Virus record (IMG/VR): IMGVR_UViG_3300033273_000011
Location: 1 to 42,712 of that record
Length of the DNA stretch: 42,712 nt
Origin: a virus
Strand: one strand, 5' to 3'
The position numbers and the translations under genes are program-made. The notes beneath the pieces were generated by a model. The model had not been told where the DNA came from. It did no database searches and saw only the letters and a list, made by a program, of their open reading frames with translations. Each line of letters starts with the position of its first letter. Position 1 is the first letter of the stretch. Of this stretch, positions 22,582 to 28,417 are shown in pieces.

Positions 22582-22872
22582 ATGAGTTTTAAATATAATG
22601 AAGAGGAGCTTCTGAAGGAGCTCCGTGATTACGTTATGAGTACGTACAACCAGCACTACTCCGCTGGCAACAACAAAATCCAAACACTAGATCTTATCGA
22701 AGCATGTGGTGATGCTGAAGCATTCTGTCGATCTAACATTCTGAAGTACGCTTCACGCTATGATAAGAAGGGCACTGCTCGTCGTGACATTATCAAGATT
22801 CTTCACTACGCTTTGCTCCTACTACATTTTTCTGACAAAACCAACGTTACTGAGGAGTATCCTAATCGATGA
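22582..22872 (+). CDS. DUF3310-like protein (96 aa)
   Basis: I chose ATG 22582, one base after the previous stop, since earlier starts would overlap the upstream gene by 90 bases. The pattern QHYSAG...LDLIEACGDAEAFCRSNILKYASRY (kept here in pieces), then DKKGTARRDIIKILHYALLLL resembles DUF3310, a small domain common in phages and often beside nucleotide-metabolism genes. Its biochemical role is not known to me. The stop overlaps gene 45 as ATGA. Confidence 0.7.
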   Translation: MSFKYNEEELLKELRDYVMSTYNQHYSAGNNKIQTLDLIEACGDAEAFCRSNILKYASRYDKKGTARRDIIKILHYALLLLHFSDKTNVTEEYPNR

Positions 22873-23537
22873 GTCAACTTTCACTTACGCCCCAAACTAC
22901 ATCTGTCCTGAAGAACTTCTCGACAATCAATGGATCTATTATGATCCGTGAGGGTAATGTGTTGAAGACAATCAGTGTTGGTGAAAACATGATTGCCCAG
23001 TATACTTCTCCAGAAACATTCCCTAAGACTTGTGGTATCTATGACCTTGGTCAGTTCCTTATGGGTCTGAGTTTGTTTCAAGATCCTGGTCTGAACTTTG
23101 ATAACGATGAATATGTTACTATTCGTGGTGGTCGTCGTTCTGCTAAGTATTACTTCTCCGATCCTGAGATCACCCTGAAGTCTGCTCCAGAACGTGACGT
23201 TAAGTTCCCTGGTGCTGACATGGAGTTCTCTCTTTCTTCTGAAGATCTTGTACAACTTCAGAAGGCATCTGGTGTATACAATCTCCCAGATCTCTCTTTT
23301 GTTTCTACCGAGGACGGCACTATCAGCTTGAATTTGTGTGACAAAGAGAACGATACTGCTAATGCTTATACTCAGGAGATTCAAGGCACTGCTACTGGTG
23401 CTTATGAACTGTTCCTGAAAGTTGAGAACCTGAAACTGTATCCTGGTGATTACAATGTGAAGATCTCCAGCAAACTGATTACCGAGTGGCGTCATGCCAA
23501 TCTCGATCTTGTATACTATATTGCTCTTGAGCCTTGA
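22869..23537 (+). CDS. 45: Sliding clamp gp45
   Basis: gp45 forms the trimeric ring that tethers the polymerase and also activates late transcription with gp55. It has 222 aa (T4 228). The sequence shows the expected alternation of clamp strands, with QYTSPETFPKTCGIYDLGQFL near residue 45 and a C-terminal LDLVYYIALEP where the clamp loader region ends. It overlaps the upstream ORF by ATGA and is followed directly by gene 44. Confidence 0.93.
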   Translation: MSQLSLTPQTTSVLKNFSTINGSIMIREGNVLKTISVGENMIAQYTSPETFPKTCGIYDLGQFLMGLSLFQDPGLNFDNDEYVTIRGGRRSAKYYFSDPEITLKSAPERDVKFPGADMEFSLSSEDLVQLQKASGVYNLPDLSFVSTEDGTISLNLCDKENDTANAYTQEIQGTATGAYELFLKVENLKLYPGDYNVKISSKLITEWRHANLDLVYYIALEP

Positions 23538-23539
23538 TT

Positions 23540-24481
23540 ATGAAAAAATTTCTTTGGGTTGAACAGTATCGTCCCAGCAAAATTGCTGACTGTATTCTTC
23601 CCGAGAATATTAAAAAGTCGTTCCACGGGTTTGTAGAACAGGGAGAAATCCCTAACCTACTGCTCGCTGGAACTGCTGGCATCGGTAAGACTACCGTTGC
23701 CAAGGCACTGTGTGACGAGATCGGTGCTTCTTACATTGTCATCAACGGGTCTGACGAGGGTCGTTTCCTTGACACTGTGAGGAATCGGGTCAGGCAGTTC
23801 GCTACAACGGTCTCCCTGACCTCTGGGGGCGCTCACAAGGTCGTTATTATCGATGAGGCAGACAACACCACTAACGACGTTCAGCTGTCCCTCAGGACCG
23901 CCGTAGAGGAGTTCCACAACAACTGTCGTTTCATCTTCACCTGTAACTTCCCTAACAAGATCATTGAACCTCTTCACAGTCGTTGTACTGTTGTGGACTT
24001 TAAGATTAATACAGATCAAGCAGTTGAGCTACAAGGAGCATTCTTTGTTAGACTGAAGGAAATTCTGGGTGAGCAAGGTGTCGAGTACCAAGATAAAGTT
24101 CTGGCAAAGGTTGTTAAGCGGTATTATCCTGATTGGCGTCGTCTTATTAATGAGTGTCAGCGATTCGCCGCTAGTGGCAGCATTGATTCTGCTATCCTTG
24201 CTGATGTTGCTGACATTAATCTAGACTCCCTGGTCCGTTCTCTTAAGAACAAAGAGTTTACTATCGTTCGTAAGTGGGTAGTTGATAACATCAACAATGA
24301 TCCTACTACTGTGATGAGGAAACTCTATGATGTCTTGTATGACAACCTCAAGGGAGCATCTGTTCCCGAAGCAGTTTTGATCATTGCCAAATATTCTAGG
24401 GACATTCACATTGTTCCTGACCAAGAGATCAATCTCTTGGCATGTTTAATTGAAATTATGATGAGTTGTGAATTCAAATGA
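23540..24481 (+). CDS. 44: Clamp loader large subunit gp44
   Basis: gp44 is the AAA+ ATPase of the clamp loader, four copies with one gp62. I start it at ATG 23540, two bases after gene 45; a TTG at 23534 would add two residues only. The 313-aa product (T4 319) has the N-terminal VEQYRP motif, Walker A GTAGIGKT (44-51), a VVIIDEADN Walker B and LHSRC, the SRC arginine-finger motif. Gene 62 does not follow at once: five ORFs, including dam, lie between. Confidence 0.94.
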   Translation: MKKFLWVEQYRPSKIADCILPENIKKSFHGFVEQGEIPNLLLAGTAGIGKTTVAKALCDEIGASYIVINGSDEGRFLDTVRNRVRQFATTVSLTSGGAHKVVIIDEADNTTNDVQLSLRTAVEEFHNNCRFIFTCNFPNKIIEPLHSRCTVVDFKINTDQAVELQGAFFVRLKEILGEQGVEYQDKVLAKVVKRYYPDWRRLINECQRFAASGSIDSAILADVADINLDSLVRSLKNKEFTIVRKWVVDNINNDPTTVMRKLYDVLYDNLKGASVPEAVLIIAKYSRDIHIVPDQEINLLACLIEIMMSCEFK

Positions 24482-24660
24482 TTAGCAAAAAAGAACTGAT
24501 GCACCACCGACTCCAAGCGTGGTTGAGGGAAAATCAAAGTGATGATGTTGAGTATCTTGGAGAACGTCCCGACATCTATGGTGTAATGAATCACTGGTAT
24601 CGTTTTGGTGAACACGAAGTAACTGTTGATTGTGTGGAGGACATTGAACTTGTCGGTTAA
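24478..24660 (+). CDS. Small protein after gene 44 (60 aa)
   Basis: Starts at the ATGA overlap with gene 44. The product has a basic N-terminus (SKKELMHHRLQAWLREN), an acidic middle and an HWYRFGEHEVTVDCVEDIELV end that looks like two beta strands. It ends within the ribosome site and start of the next ORF. No family is recognised. Confidence 0.55.
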   Translation: MISKKELMHHRLQAWLRENQSDDVEYLGERPDIYGVMNHWYRFGEHEVTVDCVEDIELVG

Positions 24661-24865
24661 AACTACACCAGAAAACGTGAAAGAAGCGCATGAGGCACTG
24701 TTTCATGCTACAATGAATCTACCTGCTGCTGCCGCTCATTGTGGTATGACACAGAAAGAAATGAAAATGACCTTTTGGGAATACCTTAAATATCATGCCC
24801 CAGACTTTGAAATCCTTGAAGACTCCCCTCAGGTATCCAGGCGGGAAGAGTCGTGCCCTGAGTAA
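24650..24865 (+). CDS. Conserved cyanophage-type small protein, TTG start (71 aa)
   Basis: No ATG is available near the expected N-terminus. TTG 24650 is nine bases after a GGAGG (24636-24640) and gives the familiar start MSVKTTPENVKEAHEALF. The segment MNLPAAAAHCGMTQKEMK looks like a helix-turn-helix, so a DNA-binding role is possible. I recall related short ORFs in cyanophages. The last 71 bases overlap dam in another frame, and the tail encoded there (SPQVSRREESCPE) is probably not conserved. Confidence 0.6.
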   Translation: MSVKTTPENVKEAHEALFHATMNLPAAAAHCGMTQKEMKMTFWEYLKYHAPDFEILEDSPQVSRREESCPE

Positions 24866-25658
24866 ACTCTTTCAGTACATTCCTGATCTGAAAGACTACG
24901 ATGAATATCGTGAACCATTCTTAGGTGGTGGTTCTGTAGCACTGGAAGTATCTAAACGATATCCTCATTTGGACATATGGGTTAACGATCTGTATGAACC
25001 ACTGTATAATTTTTGGAGAGAACTTCAGGACCACGGCCGTGAAATTAAAGACATACTCCTCCAGCTTAAACAAAGGCACCCTGACCCCACTTCCGCCAAG
25101 AACCTATTCTTGGATGCCAAGGATTATCTATCAGGGTCTCACACAACTGTCAAGTTCCCCCCGTACAATGAGAACATCTGGCGTGCTGTTTCTTTTTATA
25201 TTGTCAATAAGTGTTCTTTCTCTGGTCTCACTGAGTCGTCATCTTTCTCCAAACAAGCCAGTGACAGTAACTTCTCCCTCAATGGAATTGAAAAATTGAC
25301 TGACTACCAAGCATTGATTGGCAACTGGAAATTTACTAACCTACATTATGAAGAGTTATTTACAGACTCCAAACGAGTATTCGTCTACTCAGACCCACCC
25401 TACGACATTAAAGATAACCTTTATGGGCGAAGGGGCAGTATGCACAAGCGGTTTTCCCACGATGGTTTTGCTGCTGCTAGCGATCGGTACATCGCTCCTC
25501 ACCTCGTATCTTACAATTCGTCTCAACTGGTCAAGGAGAGATTCAAAGGGTGGACAGTAGCAGAATTTGCACACACCTACACCATGAGATCCGTAGGGTC
25601 CTATAATACAGATCAAGCAAGCAGGACCGAACTGGTCCTTATGAACTATGAAGTGTGA
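24795..25658 (+). CDS. dam: DNA adenine methylase, Dam/D12 type
   Basis: The 287-aa product has the D12-class order: LRYPGGKSR near the N-terminus (12-20), the SAM-binding PFLGGGSVAL (41-50) and the catalytic DPPY (200-203). These place it with the alpha-class N6-adenine methylases such as T4 and E. coli Dam, usually acting on GATC. The target is inferred, not proved. It may protect phage DNA from restriction or affect expression. Dam lies between genes 44 and 62, overlapping its upstream neighbour by 71 bases, which suggests a later insertion. Confidence 0.9.
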   Translation: MPQTLKSLKTPLRYPGGKSRALSKLFQYIPDLKDYDEYREPFLGGGSVALEVSKRYPHLDIWVNDLYEPLYNFWRELQDHGREIKDILLQLKQRHPDPTSAKNLFLDAKDYLSGSHTTVKFPPYNENIWRAVSFYIVNKCSFSGLTESSSFSKQASDSNFSLNGIEKLTDYQALIGNWKFTNLHYEELFTDSKRVFVYSDPPYDIKDNLYGRRGSMHKRFSHDGFAAASDRYIAPHLVSYNSSQLVKERFKGWTVAEFAHTYTMRSVGSYNTDQASRTELVLMNYEV

Positions 25659-25788
25659 AGTCAAACTCTTTGTTGCTGGCAAGGTCTTCACAGAAGAAGT
25701 CTATGCTCGTAACTACCAGGAAGCACGTGAAGTTGCCCTGGCACGTAATCCCAATGCTAAAGTTATTGGAGTCAATGCTAAGTTCTAA
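25648..25788 (+). CDS. Tiny conserved cyanophage-type protein (46 aa)
   Basis: ATG 25648 overlaps the end of dam by 11 bases; the stop is TAA 25786-25788. The product follows the pattern CEVKLFVAGKVFTEEVYA, then NYQEAREVALARNP and a C-terminal KVIGVNAKF. It looks like a single beta-beta-alpha-beta unit. I recall closely similar ORFs in many cyanomyoviruses. Function unknown. Its end overlaps the next small ORF by 14 bases. Confidence 0.65.
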   Translation: MKCEVKLFVAGKVFTEEVYARNYQEAREVALARNPNAKVIGVNAKF

Positions 25789-25981
25789 GTTCTGGAGACT
25801 GTGGGCAAAAGCATTAGGTGAGAAAGATGGACGAACAGACCGAGAGGCAGATATTATTGCTGGCATACGCACCCTTATATTTGTTTCTTACATGGTCACT
25901 AACCTTTTTATTATTAGTGGAGTAATCAGACACTGGAATGGCGGAACTCAAAGACTACCTGTACAGCATCAATCAATCTAA
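25775..25981 (+). CDS. Small membrane protein before gene 62 (68 aa)
   Basis: ATG 25775 gives MLSSKFWRLWAKALGEK, an amphipathic basic N-terminus, then an acidic DREAD piece and one membrane helix (IAGIRTLIFVSYMVTNLFIISGV, about residues 28-50, shown in part). I recall related cyanophage membrane ORFs. The end overlaps gene 62 by 44 bases in a different frame. Membrane position is inferred from hydrophobicity; no function is known. Confidence 0.6.
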   Translation: MLSSKFWRLWAKALGEKDGRTDREADIIAGIRTLIFVSYMVTNLFIISGVIRHWNGGTQRLPVQHQSI

Positions 25982-26321
25982 GAAGAACATCCTGAAGGAT
26001 GACCCTGAGGCGGAGGGAAAGTATCCTCCTTTTATCATTAACAAGTGTCTGTCGTCATTTACCGATAGCGTCTTGTATGCTAACGAGATGAACAAGAATC
26101 CTCATCTTGACAAGCGTCTTCAATATGACTTTTTTATAAATAGTTTGAAGCCGAGGAAACGTTTCACTCCCTGGTTACGCAAGGAAACTCTTGAAGAGTT
26201 AGAACTTGTAAAGCAATATTATGGTTACAGTCATAATAAAGCATTAGAAGCTTTAAACATTCTCACTAAAGAGGAACTTGATTTTATAAGAAAGACATTG
26301 AATAAAGGTGGCATGAAATGA
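25938..26321 (+). CDS. 62: Clamp loader small subunit gp62
   Basis: gp62 joins gp44 in the clamp loader. It has 127 aa, shorter than T4 gp62 (187), as usual in cyanophages. The recognisable parts are LKDYLYSINQSKKNI, YPPFIINKCLSSF and the KRLQYDFFINSLKPRKRF segment. The gene overlaps regA by ATGA, as in T4, but is separated from gene 44 by about 1.46 kb. An exact TATAAATA inside the gene is treated as coincidence. Confidence 0.88.
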   Translation: MAELKDYLYSINQSKKNILKDDPEAEGKYPPFIINKCLSSFTDSVLYANEMNKNPHLDKRLQYDFFINSLKPRKRFTPWLRKETLEELELVKQYYGYSHNKALEALNILTKEELDFIRKTLNKGGMK

Positions 26322-26740
26322 GTACAGACATTGAAGTAACTTGGCAACCTGCCGATATGGTAGAGGTTACCTTGGGACAACCTGACGACTTCCTCAAGGT
26401 TAGAGAAACCCTCACACGTATTGGTGTAGCATCCAGGAAAGAAAGGAAACTATATCAGTCGTGTCATATCCTTCATAAGCAAGGGAAGTATTATATCGTT
26501 CACTTTAAAGAGTTGTTCGCTCTCGATGGTAAGAGCACAAATCTCTCACTGAATGATGTACAAAGACGTAACAGAATCATTCAACTTCTTTCTGACTGGG
26601 GTCTTGTTTCTGTAGTGGACAGCGAAAAAATTTCTGACGTTGCTCCACTCAACCAAATCAAAGTTCTCGCTTTCAAAGAGAAAGACGAGTGGACTTTGGA
26701 AAGTAAATATAACATCGGTCGTAAGAAGACTGAGGTATAA
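26318..26740 (+). CDS. regA: Translational repressor RegA
   Basis: RegA binds the ribosome sites of many early mRNAs, including those for clamp and clamp loader, and blocks translation. It has 140 aa (T4 122). The pattern IEVTWQPADMVEVTLGQPDDFLKVRETLTRIG (given here as two pieces: VEVTLGQPDDFLKVRETL and TRIGVASRKER) and the SCHILHKQGKYYIVHFKELF core match the family. It follows gene 62 as in T4 and is followed by a strong terminator. Confidence 0.92.
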   Translation: MSTDIEVTWQPADMVEVTLGQPDDFLKVRETLTRIGVASRKERKLYQSCHILHKQGKYYIVHFKELFALDGKSTNLSLNDVQRRNRIIQLLSDWGLVSVVDSEKISDVAPLNQIKVLAFKEKDEWTLESKYNIGRKKTEV

Positions 26741-26748
26741 TCCGAACA

Positions 26749-26781
26749 AACCGTTACGGTTACTACCGTAGCGGTTTTTTT
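26749..26781 (+). terminator. Intrinsic terminator after regA
   Basis: AACCGTTACGG (26749-26759) pairs with CCGTAGCGGTT (26766-26776) with one wobble and a 6-base loop, followed by a run of seven T (26775-26781). It ends the cobS-45-44-62-regA unit. Confidence 0.9.
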
Positions 26782-26789
26782 GTGTCTTG

Positions 26790-26797
26790 GTTAAATA
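26790..26797 (+). promoter_or_regulatory. Possible late promoter of hsp20 (GTTAAATA)
   Basis: GTTAAATA lies nine bases after the regA terminator. The expected start, near 26803, would fall at the foot of the UUCG hairpin. A second match, CTTAAATA at 26838-26845, would begin transcription within the ribosome site and is less likely. Confidence 0.4.
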
Positions 26798-26800
26798 ATA

Positions 26801-26821
26801 TTGGATGCCTTCGGGGTCCAA
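26801..26821 (+). other. UUCG-tetraloop hairpin in the hsp20 leader
   Basis: TTGGA (26801-26805) pairs with TCCAA (26817-26821) and CC (26808-26809) with GG (26814-26815), closing a TTCG tetraloop. The inner part has a bulge. No T tract follows, so it is more likely an mRNA-stabilising or regulatory leader than a terminator. Confidence 0.45.
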
Positions 26822-26858
26822 TTCAACTAAACTCTCGCTTAAATAAAGGAGAACAACC

Positions 26859-27299
26859 ATGACAAATACTTGGGACATTTACTTACCCCACGCTGTAGGT
26901 CTGAGTGATGTGTTTCATCGATTGGATTCGATGACTCAACATGATAAGAACTATCCTCCCTACAACCTAATCAAGTATGACAACAGTAATTACGAAGTTC
27001 AAATCGCTCTGGCAGGATTTAAACCAGAGGAGATCGAAGTATCTACTGAATCAAACATTCTCAGAATTGCCACAACACATGCGAAACAAGATCCTAAAAT
27101 CGAGTATGTCCACAAAGGCGTCTCAAAGAGATCTTTTATTAGAACATGGCAACTGGGAGATGATGTAAGAGTAACTGATGTAGATTTTACGGACGGTTTA
27201 CTACGTGTTTCACTGGAGAAGATCATTCCAGAACACCAGAAGAAAACTGTATATGAGATTGGACAAAGAACGTCAAACAAACAATTGCTGACAGAATAA
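26859..27299 (+). CDS. hsp20: Small heat-shock protein Hsp20
   Basis: This is an alpha-crystallin type chaperone that holds unfolded proteins. The 146-aa product has the NYEVQIALAGFKPEEIEVS strand region (residues about 47-65), an ILRIATTH strand, SFIRTWQLGDDV and the DGLLRVSLEK signature near residue 108. Cyanophages commonly carry one Hsp20. AGGAG lies eight bases upstream of the ATG. It is a single-gene unit, bounded by terminators on both sides, and its stop codon lies in an AATAAATA that leads only into the next terminator. Confidence 0.93.
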   Translation: MTNTWDIYLPHAVGLSDVFHRLDSMTQHDKNYPPYNLIKYDNSNYEVQIALAGFKPEEIEVSTESNILRIATTHAKQDPKIEYVHKGVSKRSFIRTWQLGDDVRVTDVDFTDGLLRVSLEKIIPEHQKKTVYEIGQRTSNKQLLTE

Positions 27300-27307
27300 A
27301 TATTGGC

Positions 27308-27338
27308 ACAGGACCGCTTGTCGGTCCTGTCTTTTTTT
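27308..27338 (+). terminator. Intrinsic terminator after hsp20
   Basis: ACAGGACCG (27308-27316) and CGGTCCTGT (27322-27330) form a perfect 9-bp stem with the loop CTTGT, followed by a C and seven T (27332-27338). The -35 box of the next promoter lies in its loop and 3' arm. Confidence 0.92.
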
Positions 27339-27346
27339 AGTATAAT
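27318..27346 (+). promoter_or_regulatory. Host-type promoter overlapping the hsp20 terminator
   Basis: TTGTCG (27318-27323), 17 bases, then a perfect TATAAT (27341-27346). The -35 lies in the terminator loop and stem and the -10 just after its T run. The start near 27353 leaves only about eight bases before ATG 27361, so the mRNA would be almost leaderless. It would drive the Sm-like ORFs and DNA polymerase. Confidence 0.6.
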
Positions 27347-27360
27347 AATAGAAACCAACT

Positions 27361-27705
27361 ATGGTTATGAAGTCTATCAACATTATTCATTTGGTTTCAG
27401 GTGAGCAAGTCATTGCTAAGGTTACCGAGTTGAGAGATAAGGAAGGTGAACCCTTCTGCTTCTTGCTCTCGATGCCTATGGCATTAAACTTGGTTCCTAG
27501 TGAGGAGGGAGAAAAAGAAATTAGTTTGTTCCCTTGGAGTCCTTTCAGCGGCACCAGGGAATTTCGGATTGGTTTCGAAAAGATCATTAGTATAGGTGAT
27601 CCCCTCCCCAATGTTCTCTCGGCATACGTTGAGATCAACCAACCTGTATATCCTGTACTAACACCAGAAGAGTTTGAGGTATTTAAAAAGGAGTTAAAAC
27701 GATGA
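27361..27705 (+). CDS. Sm-like protein 1 of the tandem (114 aa)
   Basis: The N-terminus, INIIHLVSGEQVIAKVTEL, is very like that of the 132-aa ORF at 14614 (LVTGEEIVAKV). LLSMPMALNLVP, an FPWSPFSG turn and FEKIISIGDP complete the same strand pattern, suggesting a small Sm/Lsm or SH3-like barrel. ATG 27361 has no Shine-Dalgarno, and ATG 27367 is equally possible. It overlaps the next ORF as ATGA. RNA binding is an inference from fold only. Confidence 0.6.
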   Translation: MVMKSINIIHLVSGEQVIAKVTELRDKEGEPFCFLLSMPMALNLVPSEEGEKEISLFPWSPFSGTREFRIGFEKIISIGDPLPNVLSAYVEINQPVYPVLTPEEFEVFKKELKR

Positions 27706-28166
27706 GTGAAGAAGCAGCAACATTGAATCCGTCTGTCGTAGTTCTTAAGACAGGCGAAAAATTGATCACTATCCTACAAGAAGTTTATGAAGGTGAAGGA
27801 GAAGAGCGTAAAGGTATTTGTCTTTTGATGAATTATCCTTATGAACTTTCTCTATTTTCTTCTCCGAATGAAGAGAATCCCGAAGCGGATCTTCAAGTTA
27901 AGTTTAGTAAGTGGTGTCCATATGCTATCGAGAGTGGATATAGAATTCCTTATGATGGTATCTTGACCATTGGTACACCAGATCCTGGTCTTTCTAAAGC
28001 TTATATGGCAAAGGTAGAATATGCTAAGAGCAGGGAAGCAGATGTTCCAGAACCACAACCAGCATCTGGATCTGAAGACAGTCCTAATTGGCAGCAACAG
28101 CAACAACTAGTTCAAAATGCAATTGCTGAGGCGAGTGTTCCTACTGTAACTCCTGAGGTAGTATGA
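27702..28166 (+). CDS. Sm-like protein 2 of the tandem (154 aa)
   Basis: Residues about 10-100 repeat the pattern of its neighbour: VVVLKTGEKLITILQEV, LLMNYPYELSLF, KWCPYAIESGYRIPYDGILTIGTP and YMAKVEYA. The C-terminal 45 residues are Pro, Glu and Gln-rich (QQQQQLVQNA) and probably disordered. It overlaps both neighbours by ATGA. The pair probably arose by tandem duplication, although divergence is large. Confidence 0.58.
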   Translation: MSEEAATLNPSVVVLKTGEKLITILQEVYEGEGEERKGICLLMNYPYELSLFSSPNEENPEADLQVKFSKWCPYAIESGYRIPYDGILTIGTPDPGLSKAYMAKVEYAKSREADVPEPQPASGSEDSPNWQQQQQLVQNAIAEASVPTVTPEVV

Positions 28167-28417
28167 TCAAACTCCTCAAGTTTGACGGGCACTGGCTCGT
28201 AGCAGAGATTGAGGAACTGGGTGGCGTTGAGTTCGGTGACCCCGATTGTGTGCTAAAATACCCATGTGAGGTATCTCGGGATGGGGCAGTGCCCTTTCCT
28301 GAGTTCAGCGATGACCGAGAACTAGTCGTTAGATCATCCGACATTACTTTGATCTGTGATCCTAGCGCCATGTTCTCGGCACTTTACTATGACCTGAAAG
28401 ACAAAGAGACGGAATGA
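28163..28417 (+). CDS. Sm-like protein 3, directly before DNA polymerase (84 aa)
   Basis: This is shorter and more divergent. IKLLKFDGHWLVAEIEEL corresponds to the first strands of the two upstream proteins, VLKYPCEVSR to the N-P/Y-P strand and ELVVRSSDITLICDP to the late strand pair. The end, [12 protein letters not shown], resembles the Y-containing tails of the others. It overlaps gene 43 as ATGA, so it is probably translated together with the polymerase. No function is assigned. Confidence 0.5.
   Translation: MIKLLKFDGHWLVAEIEELGGVEFGDPDCVLKYPCEVSRDGAVPFPEFSDDRELVVRSSDITLICDPSAMFSALYYDLKDKETE

Noticed and set aside
22881-23495. 204-codon open frame on the - strand opposite gene 45
   Set aside because: Shadow of the clamp gene; no support.
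26135-26142. Exact TATAAATA inside gene 62
   Set aside because: It is in coding sequence 176 bases before regA, an early-type gene, with no leader-like features; kept as a chance match.
26838-26845. CTTAAATA just before hsp20
   Set aside because: The expected start falls within the AGGAG ribosome site, so it would make a transcript without it.
27295-27302. AATAAATA at the end of hsp20
   Set aside because: Any transcript would start near 27308 and run straight into the terminator with no gene before it.
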